From the NCBI RefSeq assembly GCF_030272615.1, contig NC_081411.1:210685744-210749743 (forward strand): 64,000 nucleotides of DNA. The letters run 5' to 3'. Shown here piece after piece: positions 23,702 through 34,712 of this stretch. Under the pieces are notes generated by a model. That model had not been told where the DNA came from and did no database searches. It worked only from the letters and a program-made list of their open reading frames with translations. This DNA is from Cryptomeria japonica (taxonomy: Eukaryota; Streptophyta; Pinopsida; Cupressales; Cupressaceae). The translations under genes and the position numbers were made by a program. How positions within the stretch are numbered: position 1 is the stretch's first letter; every line of letters begins with the position of its first letter.

Positions 23702-25660
23702 TCAATCATTGGTAGGAATTTCAAATTTTTCTTCCTGAAGAAGGAAGTTAACATGGTCCGAGAGGGAATTATGTCTCCTCCAACATCTCAAACCTGAAAG
23801 ATTTAGGCTAATGGCTGCCAGGGCATCCACCACTTTGTTTCCTTCCTTGTAGGCATGCATAATTTTAAACGAATCAAGCCCGAAGATGAGCATCAGGGTG
23901 TCCCTAATGATTCCCTCAATGGTCCAATTAAGCCTATTTTGCCCTTTGACAACATCAATGATGAGTTTGGAGTCACCCTCAATGTCCATAATCCCGATTC
24001 CCATGGTGAGAGCACAACAAATTCTCCAGGCTAATGCCATAGCTTCATCTTGATTAGAGGAATGCCCATTCAGGTTGCCCATATAAGCAGTGACAAAACC
24101 CCAAATGGATTTTGATAACCCCTCCACCAGCAACCAAACCCCCCTCTGGTAGCCCCATCAAAATTGAGTTTGAAATGTGTAGCCAGAGGGGACCAGACCA
24201 TGATTTGCCTTAGGAGTCTCTTAGAGCAGTCAATAAGAGAGAATGAGGGGGGAATGTTCCAACATCTAGCGATTGCCCAGTCCCATGTAGAGGGGGGCTT
24301 GGAGGCCAGTCGGGTTTTAGAAACAGAGATATTCTCAAGAATCAACTTTAGGAATTGAGCAAACACAGTTTCCAAAGAGGCCTCTTTCTCCCTAAATATC
24401 CTGTCATTCCTTTCCTTCTAGATACTCCAGCTCACATAAGGGGGTATTTGCTTCCATAGTTGTTGGATAAGGGCGTTGGAAGAAGGCCCATGAAACTCCT
24501 AGGAAAAACTTAACAAATTGTCATTCATAATCTAACAAATATTGAGCTTGTTGTAGACTATCCCCCACAGCTCCCGAGAAAAGGCACAGTGGAGGAAAAG
24601 ATGAGCAAGACTTTCCTCATCATTTTTGCAAAGGATGCATCTATTGGGAAATTGGAATCCCCACTTGACCAAATTGTCTTGGGTCAAGATTTTGTTGAGG
24701 AAAGCAGTCAACCAAAAGAAATTGACCTTGGGAATGAGTTGGGGATTCCATACCTCTTTCCAAATAGAGGTGTAATCAGGTTCTCTTACCAAGTTTTTGT
24801 AGGAAGTTTTGACAAAGAAGTCACCAGAAGGGTCGCACTTCCAAATGAATCTATCTTCCCTAGGAAAAAGGGGGAGGAATGTGCCAGCCAAAAGCTTTGG
24901 GAGCTCTCTAGCAGTAGGGAAGAGGAAGGGATGATCAATGCAGCAGTCCTCTAGATCCCTCCAAGTGTTGTTGTTGAAATAATCACTGGCCCTTTCTCCA
25001 AAGAAACTTTTGGTAACATCCTGGAGCCTTCTAAGGGAGGGGGAAGAAGCAAGGGGCTTCTCTCCCAACTAGCAATCCTCCCAAAAGAGAATATTCCTTC
25101 CATTTCCAATAAGCCACCTCATACCATGGGATAAAGGGTCCTTGCAGCTCAAGATGTTGTTCCAAATTTTGGAACCCCTGGGGAGGCCCTCCTCTTTCAG
25201 AATAGAGGAAAAGTCCTCATTACCCAAGTATTTATCTCTGATGATCCTACTCCAATCCGCATCCTTATTCAAAAGCTTCTAGGAAATTTTGGTCATAAGG
25301 GCCTTATTGAACCAAGAGATCTTGCGGGTTCCCAACCCGCCCATGGCCTTCGGTAGACAAACTCTATCCCAGCCCACCAAGGCAAGTCTCTTCTTTTCTT
25401 CCATCCCCGTCCAAAGGAAATTCTTTTGGATATTCTCTAACTTAGCAGCCATAGTCGTAGAAATCTTAAAAAGGGAGAGGAAGTACACAGGGATCCCCTG
25501 AAGGGTAGAGCAGTTGCAATTTCCCAACACTACTGAGGAATCTACCTTTCCAACTAGCCATCTTCTTTTGTATTCTTTTGAGGATAGAGATCCAGAAGGA
25601 ATTAGAGACATCTTTGACAATCAAAGTGAGACCAAGGTAGGTTCCAGGGAGGGAGGCCAC
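23702..25660 (-). pseudogene. LINE-3 ORF2 C-terminal part: RT end, zinc-binding region, RNase H
   Basis: The order on the minus strand is typical of plant LINE ORF2. First comes YLGLTLI, ILKRIQKKMASWKGRFLSS and ENIQKNFLWTGMEEKKRLAL. Next is the zinc-binding RVT part (WNPQLIPKVNFFWLTAFLNK, NRCILCKNDEESLAHLFLHC). Last is RNase H, with KLNFDGATRGG, the Glu of NQDEAMALAW, GDSKLIID and KVVDALAA, so the acidic residues are visible. The frame shifts at least three times and ends at 23702. Catalytic RT and endonuclease are missing by truncation. Confidence 0.85.
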
Positions 25661-25738
25661 AAATATATATATATATATATTTATATATTTATAAAGTGAG
25701 TACAAATTAGTGGTTGCATAAATATATATATATATATA
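25661..25738. repeat. AT microsatellites
   Basis: Two runs of (AT)n, at about 25663-25681 and 25721-25738, lie beside the LINE-3 5' truncation. A 13-bp word, gaggccacaaata, occurs at about 25653 and again at about 25802, on either side of this stretch. Confidence 0.8.
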
Positions 25739-25773
25739 ATTTAAAAAAAACATGTGTAAAGATACTTTAGATT

Positions 25774-26950
25774 GAGATTTTGCATGGAAATCATAAGCTC
25801 TGAGGCCACAAATAGAGATGTCAAGTTGGAGATGCATGATTTTTATAATTCTATGTGAGATGAGCTAAAAATAAAAAAGTATCTGTAGTCAATCTGCAGT
25901 TTAGTAATAAATAAAAATCCATTCAGGTTAAAAACAATTAGTTTATTCGGTCAATCTGCACTTGCAATGAAAAACAATTATTCTACTCTGTCAATCTACA
26001 ATTGCAGTAGAAAAACAATCAGTTTAATTTGTCCGTCTGTCAATTTGCATTTGGAGTAGGTGGGTGAAGTGAAAGATTAAACTTATTGTGAATACTCAAG
26101 ATCTGAGAAACCGTTTAGCAATAAACGAAATAGCTCTCTGGGTGAAAACGGGCGTCCGAAACGGAAAATGCGTTTCAACGATCGAAACGCGCAATGTTGT
26201 CCTCCCGTCGCGTTTCTGGAAACTTAGGAAATAGCGATTAAGAGATTTTTTTAATTGTAAGAAACCTGTATAATAAGATTTCTTATAAGAACTTGAAATA
26301 TATATAATATTAAATTTTAAAATAAATTTACAAATCCTTGTGATACATGTTTTGAATATATTTTGATTTTTGAAATATATGTTAAAGGTCAATTTTTTTT
26401 CTAGTTGGGAATTGATGTATGGATGTCAAATATTATTATATAACAAATTACAGATGTTAGAAGGTACATCGGTAATAAAACATTATTATGATAAGTTTGT
26501 ATTTTAAGATATATTATTTTGTGAATAAAACATTTCATGTGTACATATAACTTTTTGCATTTGTACTAACAACTAGGGAACATTTTTGACATTTTAGCAG
26601 TGAATTTATTGGAATTTTAATTTCATCCAGCAAATTAAAAGGACAAATTTCTACAATGCCAGCTTCCCTTGAGTTATTCTTTATAATCATAATTTTTTTG
26701 TTTTTTGTTTATTTTTTAAATGAAGACATTAATAGATAAAAATATTATTTCATTTTTAAATGAAATTAAATGAACTATTGGAAACAACTTAATGGTAAAG
26801 TCTTAGAGAGGGTATTTTCATGGAGCAAGAGTGAAGTAAGGGCATCACATTTTTCAAGAAGTGTTTCGAGGGCAAGACCAACACACAACAACTTACGCAT
26901 CACAACATGTCAATGTTGAGAATCTTATGTTAAATTAAGATTTTAACACT
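25774..26950 (+). repeat. Duplicated block A
   Basis: It matches block B (29337-30230) in order. Shared words include GAGATTTTGCATG, AATCATAAGCTCTGA, ACTTTAGTAATAAATAAAAA, CGCAATGTTGTCCTCCCGTC and GGTAAAGTCTTAGAGAGGGT. The offset falls from about 3.56 to 3.31 kb because A has extra sequence. A CpG-rich inverted repeat sits at 26184-26216. No ORF is supported. Confidence 0.85.
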
Positions 26951-28113
26951 TGTAATGATTTTCTTGAAATTAAATTATACTTAATGTGAATGTTTTATGT
27001 CAATATTTATAACATATATTAAAAAGTTATTAATTATTATTGTTTATATCAACATTGGGTAAAGTACAATTTTTGAAACTGCTTTTCTACAAAGTTATTA
27101 ATTATTATTGTTTATATCAACATTGGGTAAAGTACAATTTTTGAAACTGCTTTTCTACATCACCAAGAAGCTAATTTTGTATAATATAGGAGATCAATGC
27201 TTTCCATCAGTTTCCATGCACATTCTATGCATATCCTAAATACTAGTAGAAGTAACTGATTTTGGCTATATACCTTTTTGCAGCCTTTTTGCATAGTAAA
27301 ATATTTCTACAACAAATAAAATAGAGGTACAATATCGTAAAATTTTCCTTAACAGCAGAATGTTATCTTACTTAAATTCTTATAAAAAAGATGGGTGTAC
27401 ATTCAAATCGAAATATGAATGCAACAAATCTTAAAAAGATAAAGATTATTTTTAAGATTACACAAATTTAATATTAATAAATTAAAAAGAAAAAAACCAT
27501 TTTACAATTAAAAAATAGTTATAATATATTTTATATGTGAATAAAGTTATTTTAAAATTTAAATATATGATTATTTTAATAATATAAAAATTAAAAGAGT
27601 TTACATTTGATAAAATTATTTAGAACTAGTTTTTTAAAAATTTATGTTAATATTTTATTAATATAATATTATGATAGTTTGAAAAAAAAAATTAATTTGA
27701 AATAATGTTTTAAAAAACAAAATCATGTATATTAAGAAATCCAACAATTTCAAAAATAGAAAAGGCTTTTTTTTAAGAGAAAAAGCAAGTTCGGAGATAG
27801 AAAAAAAATATATATATATATTTAAAAGAAAAAACAAATCTGAAAATAATTTATTTTTTTAAAGACAAAAGATTATTTTTTAATCTGACTAATTTTCTTT
27901 TTATACACAAAACTTGCACTTTGCTTTTTTTAATGCATAATATTTGCATATAAATACCTTAGGGCAACCCTTCACCAACAATTTAAAATTGTTATAGCTT
28001 CCTCCCATGCTTAACATTTGAACTAGTTTGAGAACGGTCTTGCAAGAGGTAACTTAGATTGAATTTTATGTAAAACAGTTAAGTTAATGCAGTTCAATTA
28101 AATTAATGATTTA
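26951..28113. other. AT-rich intergenic DNA
   Basis: No gene seen. It contains a perfect 68-bp tandem duplication (27023-27158). The stretch 27460-27720 resembles the region downstream of the first RING-H2 copy (690-850). Confidence 0.45.
27023..27158 (+). repeat. Perfect 68-bp tandem duplication
   Basis: 27023-27090 and 27091-27158 are identical by eye, starting AAAGTTATTAATTATTATTG and ending GCTTTTCTAC. Confidence 0.95.
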
Positions 28114-28232
28114 ATTAATTTGTGAAATACAGGTAATTGGGTGGGTTAATTTGTGAAATATGGGTGGGTTAATGGGTGGGTTAATTTGTGAAATATAAGT
28201 GGGTTAATTTGTGAAATACAGGTAATTGGGTT
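28114..28232 (+). repeat. Short interspersed repeats of TTAATTTGTGAAATA
   Basis: TTAATTTGTGAAATA recurs four times (from about 28115), separated by GGGTGGG or CAGGTAATTGGG. It is an irregular minisatellite just upstream of the RING-H2 pseudogene. Confidence 0.8.
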
Positions 28233-28245
28233 ATCAAAATACAAT

Positions 28246-28535
28246 AATGGCTCGTACAATAGACAGAGAGTCTCAGATACTTCTCAAACGGATCTTGATT
28301 TTGTGAACAATGAAATGGAAGATAACAATGATATGGAAGATGCTGCAATTGGTGATGAAGAAGCAGCAAAGATTTTGGGATCGCCCAGTGTGATGGTGAG
28401 GATGTGTGTGCCATATGCCTGGATCCTTTGCAAAAGTGTTTTGGGGAATTGAAACAGTTGCCATGTAAGCACATATATCATTACAAATGTATTCCTCTCA
28501 CCCGTAATGCTAGAGTCAGGGTAAATAGACTTCTC
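28246..28535 (+). pseudogene. Second RING-H2-like copy, frameshifted
   Basis: One frame gives an acidic N-terminal part ending GDEEAAKILGSP, matching GDEEPAEILGSG of the first copy. A short deletion then throws the RING part into another frame: DGEDVCAICLDPLQKCFGEL and CKHIYHYKC. After that Cys the sequence diverges (IPLTRNA) and no last Cys pair is present. It is a broken paralogue of 1-247. Confidence 0.8.
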
Positions 28536-29336
28536 TTGGCTTTGTAAAGTCTCAAAGTTTCTAAATTCTTGATAAACAACAATGATTTATTGTATGTTAG
28601 ACCAAGTATCGCTCAAAGAGAAAGAATAAATAGTATAAATGCATAGTGTTACACTCGTGTAATTGATGTAATTGAACAATATTTATTGTATAATAAAATG
28701 TGGATTTAGTATACGAGATATAGAAACATTTTTTTTCATAATTGCTCTCATGGTTGAGAGGAAAAAGGGTTTGTAAACATTCAATGGTGGGGTTTGTAAA
28801 GGATTTAATGGTGAAATTATTTAGAATTGTATCTGAATTTTCACAAAATCTTTCAGATCAATCAAAGATAAATTAAATTAAATGGAAATGCATATGCATT
28901 TTTTTAAAAATTCAATATTTAAAAAAAATCAATATTTGCAAAGGAATTCTCAGATCCATTGCAGATTCAGTAAGGGCGTGGTTGGAGGGGGTAACAGTAA
29001 ACCATCGCAAGGAAATTGTTTAACCATCGCAAGGAAATTGTTTGAGCTTTTTGGCATGCTTAAAATTAGAATTGGTTTGGGCTCTGAGGAAATTGTTTAA
29101 CCATCGCAAGGAAATTGTTTGAGCTTTTTGGCATGCTTAAAATTAGAATTGGTTTGGGTTCTGAGGAAATTGTTTAACCATCTCAAGGAAATTGTTTGAG
29201 CTTTTTGGCATGCTTAAAATTAGAATTGGTTTGGGCTCTGAGTTTCAGCCGTAATTAAGTTAGTTCTCAACCTTTTGCATGCTGTGCTGTGATATAAAAC
29301 AATTCAAATTAATGAACACTCCTTTCCCACTATTTT
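28536..29336. other. Intergenic DNA with a minisatellite
   Basis: No supported gene. A 77-bp tandem array lies at 29000-29241. The ORF at 28882-29100 runs through that array and is not believed. Confidence 0.45.
29000..29241 (+). repeat. 77-bp tandem repeat, about three copies
   Basis: Units start AACCATCGCAAGG at 29022, 29099 and 29176 (the last is partial and has a G-to-T change), preceded by a 22-bp partial unit at 29000. Each contains GAGCTTTTTGGCATGCTT. Confidence 0.95.
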
Positions 29337-30230
29337 GAGATTTTGCATGCAAATCATAAGCTCTGACGTGACAAGTAGAGATGACAAGTTGGAGATGTAT
29401 GATTTAAATAAAAAACTATCGGTGGTCAATCTGCACTTTAGTAATAAATAAAAATTCATTCATTAGTAGGTTAAAAACAATTAATTTATTATGTCAATCT
29501 GCACTTGCACTGAAAAACAATTATTCTACTGTCAATCTACACTTGCAATAAAAACAATCCGTTTAATCTGAGTCTGTGCATTTGGAGTAGGTGGGTGAAG
29601 TGAAAGATTAAAGTTATTGTCAATACTCAAAATCCGAGAAACCGTTTAGCATGCAAGTGGGTGAAAACATTTGTTAGAAACATTTGGCCTCCGCAACGGA
29701 AAACGCGTTTGGACGATCGAAACGCGCAATGTTGTCCTCCCGTCGCGTTTCTGGAAACTAAGGAAATAGTGATTAAGGGATTTTTTTTAATTGTAAGAAA
29801 CCTGTATAATAAAATTTCTTATAAAAATTTGAAATATATATAATATTAAATTTTAAAATAAATTTACAAATCCTTGTGATGCATGTTTTGAATATTAAAG
29901 TCATATTTAAATATGGGAACATTTTTGACATTTTATAATCGTAATATTTGACAAATTTCTACAACGCCAGCGTCCCTTGAGTTAATTTTTATAATCGTAT
30001 TTTTTTGTTTTTTGTCTTAATATTCCATTGTGTTATTTTTTAAATGAAGACATTAATAGATAAAAATATTATTTCATTTTTAAATGAACTATTGGAAACA
30101 ACTTAATGGTAAAGTCTTAGAGAGGGTATTTTGATGGAGCAAGAGAGAAGTAAGGGCAAGATCAACACACAACAACTTAAGTATCACAACAGGTCAATGT
30201 TGAGAATCTTATTTTAAGTTAAGATTTTTA
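29337..30230 (+). repeat. Duplicated block B
   Basis: Diverged copy of block A (25774-26950), in the same orientation. The CpG-rich inverted repeat is kept at 29719-29751. B is shorter than A because of internal indels. Confidence 0.85.
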
Positions 30231-30329
30231 CATTAATAAATCAAAAAATAGAAAAATCTTAGTTTACAATCTCAACATAATTATAAAACAAAAAAGAAGG
30301 AAAGAAATTATTTTAAAATTAAGATATAT

Positions 30330-30343
30330 GATTATTTTAATAT
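30330..30343. repeat. Left target-site duplication of LINE-4
   Basis: GATTATTTTAATAT is identical to 32127-32140. Confidence 0.92.
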
Positions 30344-30561
30344 CTTTTTTTTATCGATAACCAGGATAATATATTGCATAAAATAGGAAAGATTTACATC
30401 CAAAAAGCAGATAGACAGTCTGCCACAACAAGGGGTCTCGCCCCAATAACAACATAGGAACCTAAAAAGAACACCAACCCAATAGTGCCAACAGCCACAA
30501 AAAACCACATACAAACACTTGCCCCACAAAAAGAAGGACCTGAATAGCCTAGAGTACCTAT

Positions 30562-31300
30562 CTACCAAAACCATCCCGAGGCCTCTTCCCTTGAGAAGTT
30601 AGGAATACCCTGGTTGGGCCCTGCATCATGCATCACACTCCCTCCACCTGGCACCGTTCCCGGCCTGCCACCACACAGTGAACCACGCTCCACCACCTTT
30701 GTCTGCTTCCATGGAATCTGATGTCGAACAATAGGCCTCCCATCTTCATCCAAAGGAGCCTCGGACCGAATTGGGGTCACCTTCCAGCGAATTTTTGCTC
30801 GCTCAGTCGGCCCCAACTTACGCACATACTGCACAATCTCACCCCATCCCTTCCTTGCATTCTCCACCTGCAAGTCAACTGGTCGTGAAGCCGACCAAAT
30901 TACGAATGGTTGCAGCTCCCCCACCTCCGCACCGATCCTCCACCACGGTCCTACCATCGACTTCAACCCCTCAAGCCACCACTTCCTGCAAGCCACCCGC
31001 CCATTTGGATCTCAACACCAAAGATGCGACCCATTACACTTCCTTCGTTGACTTACCCACCATCAAGGCCAATGCAACGAACAACGACGAGATATCAAGG
31101 CTAGTTCTAGGCCGACAGTCCGACGTAAAATATTCCTCCCCAAACATCAACTTCGCTACCCTCCAAAAATCCTCTCCATCCACCCTGAAAACATTCATCA
31201 ACCTGTTGCTCAAGATCAGGCCACGAAAAGTAGGCATTTGCCTGTCCGTCATCAAAGAAAAATTTGCCTCCATCCTGACTCGCCTCTACACCAAAACCTG
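30562..31300 (-). pseudogene. LINE-4 ORF downstream of RNase H, unidentified
   Basis: Two minus-strand frames are visible. 31273-31034 encodes RGLILSNRLMNVFRVDGEDF and related sequence. 30996-30562 encodes a 144-residue part with KIRWKVTPIRSEAPLDEDGR. The local base composition is richer in G/C than the flanks, which suggests former coding sequence. I recognise no domain, and it does not obviously match ORFX of LINE-3. Confidence 0.4.
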
Positions 31301-31579
31301 CACACACAACCTACCACCGAAACCAACCACTACAAAATGCTAGGGAACATAAACCAAGGCTTTAAAAAGCCACCACCATCACAAGTCATGATTGCGCCAC
31401 ACGAATCGCAAAAAAACCAAGCATAATCACCAAGCCTTCACACCGATTGCCTCCATCATCACCCATCACCGCAAGGCCACTTGCAAAGACCTCGTAGATC
31501 ACAATCCACGAGGATCATTACTTCCCACAAGTCTAGGGACACAATCGGTCATTTCAAAAACAAGCTCGGGTTCACTTTC

Positions 31580-32080
31580 CTAAGTATTAGCAATACAACC
31601 AAAATCATGAGAACTAACATTTCTAAAGTCCTCGAACAATCTAAAGTTATTTTCCAAAGAGCCATTCGCTACTACATTTGAAAGCTTGTCAGCTTCCAAA
31701 TTAGCTTCCCTGAGGACGCGAGTCACTTTAAAATCTTCAAACCCAGACAAAAGAAGTTTCATTCTTTGAACATGCTTGTCTAAGTGCCACGCCTCCAATC
31801 GGCCTATAGCTATCCCATTCACCACATTCTGAGAGTCTCCCTCCAAATGAAGTCTCTTCACTCCCAATTTCTTAGCCATGAGAATGGCTTCTAATGCCAC
31901 TTGACACTCGGCAACGTTGTTCGATTCCACCAGTCTCTTAGCACCTATGGCCAGAGTGTTGCCACAATCATCTTGGGCTATTACCCCAACTCCAGAGACC
32001 CCTAGATTACCCCTCGAAGCACCATCAAAATTAACCTTAGTCCAATCTTTATCTAGTGTAGTTCACTCTTGTCTTGATTC
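31580..32080 (-). pseudogene. LINE-4 RNase H domain
   Basis: From about 32080 the minus strand reads KVNFDGASRGNLGVSGVGV, then SNNVAECQVALEAILMAKKL, HLEGDSQNVVNG and VLREANLEADKLSN. The RNase H acidic residues (D in FDGAS, E in AEC, D in GDS, D in EAD) are present. The frame is open for at least 116 codons and ends at 31580. The region is cut at its 5' side by LINE truncation. Confidence 0.9.
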
Positions 32081-32126
32081 ACCCTTTCTCTGAGGATTAG
32101 CCCTCAAAAGCCCATTAACATGCCTT

Positions 32127-32140
32127 GATTATTTTAATAT
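32127..32140. repeat. Right target-site duplication of LINE-4
   Basis: GATTATTTTAATAT, identical to 30330-30343. Confidence 0.92.
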
Positions 32141-33603
32141 TTTATTAAAAAACAAATATTCTAAAATTAATTTTTATAAATTTTTAAAAACTTTTGAAAA
32201 AATTAACTTTAAAAACTTTTGTATTTTTAAATTAGACAAACTGTACATCCAACAATTGAAAAATTAAAATATATATAAAAAATGGCTATTAAAATTTTTT
32301 TAATTTGAATAAATTTATTTTTTATTTTTATATCTTTAGAATTTAAACTTATTAGAATGATGGGCTGGCTTAAACAACACACTAAGCATTGAGTTATTGT
32401 GTGCTGTTGAATGTGGGCCCGCCTTTAAATTGCGTTTCCGTTTCGTCTGATCCTTTCCGTGGATATGCCCGTCTGAATGACAGCGCAAACGTAGGTACCC
32501 TATGCTGGATTTTTTTATTTTAACGACTTTTAAAAAAGTCAAATACTAAATATTTTTCAGTTAATTATAAGTTCCATTTTGTCTTTTTTTCATTTAATTT
32601 GATTACATAACGTTTTTCATGCAATTATTACTATGCAAATAATTTAATAAATAATATAAATTTTAAATTTTAAAGATTTAAGGGTGGTTTACCTATTTTT
32701 TCAAATATATATAATAAATTTGGTAATTTGATTTTTAAATTTTTTAACAAATTTAAATATGAAGGTTTATGTTTTATTAATTTAAATGATATTTTTTTAA
32801 TATTTTCTTTATATATTTGAAAAATTATAAGAGATCATTAAAAATATATTAATAGTATTGTTAAGTATCAATTTTTTTTTTTGTAACTTTATAAATTGAA
32901 TTTTATTTTGAGAATTTAAAATTTATTTTTAAAATTTTAAAAAGTACAGAATATAATATAAAAGATGAAAACAATAAACTTTCAAATAATTTATGAATAT
33001 CAATTTAATTTTAGACGATGAAGAGTTGGCATAAATTGGAAGACATGACATAAATTAATTTTAAATTATATATTGTTGTATAGGGTTAGGAATGTAGTTA
33101 GAGCTTACATCATTGTTATAGTTAGGTTAATGGTTAGGTTTTATATTTGCATCATTGTAAGGGTTAAGGTTTTGGTTAGGCTTAATTTTTATGTATATGG
33201 TTAGTATTATGTCTACAATTAGTTTATATCATATGGTTAGGGTTAGGGTTAGGGTTAAGGGTTAGGTTTAGGATTATAGTTAGGGTTTACATTATTGCTA
33301 GGATTAGGTTAATGGTGAGGGTTTGGATTTACATCATGGTTAGTGTTAAATGTTTGAATAAACTTATTCTCTATTTCTCATTTTGGACATGACTGTATTA
33401 ATTTACTTTAATGGGGATATAAGAAAATTATTAATAACTTAATGTAGTATGTTTTTAAGGTTAGTGTTAGAGGTAAGATTATTAAAGTTAGATACAAAAT
33501 TAGAGTTTTGGTTTAGTCTAAATTTGTTGTGAATTTTAGAGTAAGAGATATGATTTAATTTAAATTATGATAAGATTTACTTTTCCATATTATAAATTTA
33601 ACC
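32141..33603. other. AT-rich intergenic DNA with telomere-like words
   Basis: No supported gene. The stretch 32362-32445 resembles 53740-53870. Degenerate GTTAGGG-type repeats occupy about 33075-33350, densest at 33236-33275. Confidence 0.5.
33075..33350 (+). repeat. Degenerate interstitial telomere-like repeat
   Basis: Many GTTAGG/GTTAGGG words occur, including three uninterrupted TTAGGG units near 33237-33257. Plant telomeres are usually TTTAGGG, so this may be an ordinary minisatellite. Confidence 0.6.
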
Positions 33604-33616
33604 CTAATATTCTTTT
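33604..33616. repeat. Left target-site duplication of LINE-6
   Basis: CTAATATTCTTTT is identical to 34091-34103. Confidence 0.9.
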
Positions 33617-34090
33617 TTTTTCTATTAGCTATAAGGAGTACCAAAAAAGGACAATACTGTTCACCAAGTATCAAGACCGAGGCAAAGCCTCACACTACAA
33701 CCACAATAACAACTGTACAAGTATAATGGACCATGTACATCATATGAACAATACAAGATGTGACATAAAAACTAGTGAAGAATATCAGGGAACGTATCCA
33801 CCCATGCAGTCCAACCTTGTGGGCCTTCCATCCAAACTATATTCTTCCTCTCCTAGATCTGGGCCAGCATAAAGGTCTCCTACTTCCTGGAAATCTGGTT
33901 CCGCTTTATCACCTAGTTAAGTCTCCAACAAGTGCTTTCAAATATTCTCAAATCATCCAGAGACCTATGCCATTGGTAACCATACTTGAGCTCATACAGA
34001 AAGAAGGTGGCTTGACCATCTTTGAGAAATTTCCTCAGCTTTTCCTTCTCCATTATCATGGTGGTTTGAATCTGCAAGAAAATTTTGATA
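33617..34090 (-). mobile_element. LINE-6: 474-bp LINE 3' end
   Basis: The minus strand matches the last 100 codons and 3' UTR of LINE-2 (57677-58150) closely. It encodes the same C-terminal segment (KYGYQWHRSLDD, EGPQGWT-VWVDTFP type) in broken form and ends in an A-run. A perfect 13-bp TSD flanks it, so it is a severely 5'-truncated insertion of the LINE-2 subfamily. Confidence 0.92.
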
Positions 34091-34103
34091 CTAATATTCT
34101 TTT
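34091..34103. repeat. Right target-site duplication of LINE-6
   Basis: CTAATATTCTTTT, identical to 33604-33616. Confidence 0.9.
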
Positions 34104-34586
34104 AATAAATATATCAATAATATATATCATATATTTAATAATTATATATAATAATTAATGTCTTATATTACTTTAATTGTAAATATGATAAACATAATCC
34201 TTTTTATAATTAATAAAAATTATTAATAAAATTATATTTAAGATTAATATTACATGATTATTAGTACTATAATATTTATATTTTGTAATATAATTTTAAT
34301 TTCCAAATATCAAATATAATACTTAAAATCTTAAAATCTTAATTTGAACCCTAAATGCTGAAAAACCCTAAAAAAAATCATCACTCATAAATTATAATAT
34401 AATATTGATATTTATAATGAATGGACTTGAAAGAGCACTATCCTTTGTATTAATAGTTAAATTTTTTAATACAATACATTATTATAATATTATTATTAAT
34501 ATATTTAAATTAAATTATTATATTATTAATGTATTATATTGATATTATTTTATTTTATTATAACTAATATATTATTGTATTTTTAT
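34104..34586. other. Very AT-rich intergenic DNA
   Basis: Nothing recognisable apart from A/T runs and two accctaa-type words near 34345-34370. Confidence 0.5.
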
Positions 34587-34712
34587 TAATGTTTTTTATT
34601 AAAAAAATAGTGAGAACAAGGGCACTGACCCTTTACATAGCCGAACAATCAAAAAATCATAGCATTGAGACAACACTATAATAGAGAATAACATCAACTA
34701 TCAAAAATGAAC
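34587..34712 (-). repeat. ORFX-array unit 1, part left of the gypsy insertion
   Basis: Starts TAATGTTTTTTATT and matches the first about 126 bp of units 2-4 (GGGCACTGACCCTTTACATA, ATAACATCAACTATCAAAAA). The unit resumes at 49887. Together the two parts give about 811 bp, the length of a whole unit. Confidence 0.92.
34708..34712. repeat. Gypsy target-site duplication, left
   Basis: tgaac at 34708-34712 corresponds to ggaac at 49887-49891. Undisturbed array units read ggaac at this point, so the left copy has one change. Confidence 0.85.

Larger units (their letters stand above)
21340..25660 (-). mobile_element. LINE-3: 5'-truncated LINE with RNase H and a downstream ORF
   Basis: On the minus strand, the RT C-terminal region, zinc-binding region and RNase H (25660-23702) are followed without any A-tail by another long frame, ORFX (about 23610-21511). 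The 3' terminus reads TTTTTTAATCAAAAA near 21350. The 5' end is truncated at about 25660 beside an AT microsatellite. No convincing TSD was found. It is possible that two elements are fused here; reasons for treating it as one are given in the findings. Confidence 0.65.
30344..32126 (-). mobile_element. LINE-4: 5'-truncated LINE 3' end with RNase H
   Basis: It is flanked by a perfect 14-bp TSD. The minus strand ends in an A-run after ATCGAT (plus-strand CTTTTTTTTATCGAT at 30344-30356), as expected for a LINE tail. The 1,783-bp copy holds the RNase H domain and about 1.2 kb of further sequence with ORF fragments. The TSD shows that all of it was inserted as one unit. Confidence 0.9.

Noticed and set aside
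25653-25815. 13-bp repeat gaggccacaaata as a TSD of LINE-3
   Set aside because: Both copies lie on the same (5') side of the LINE; the 3' flank near 21340 has no match.
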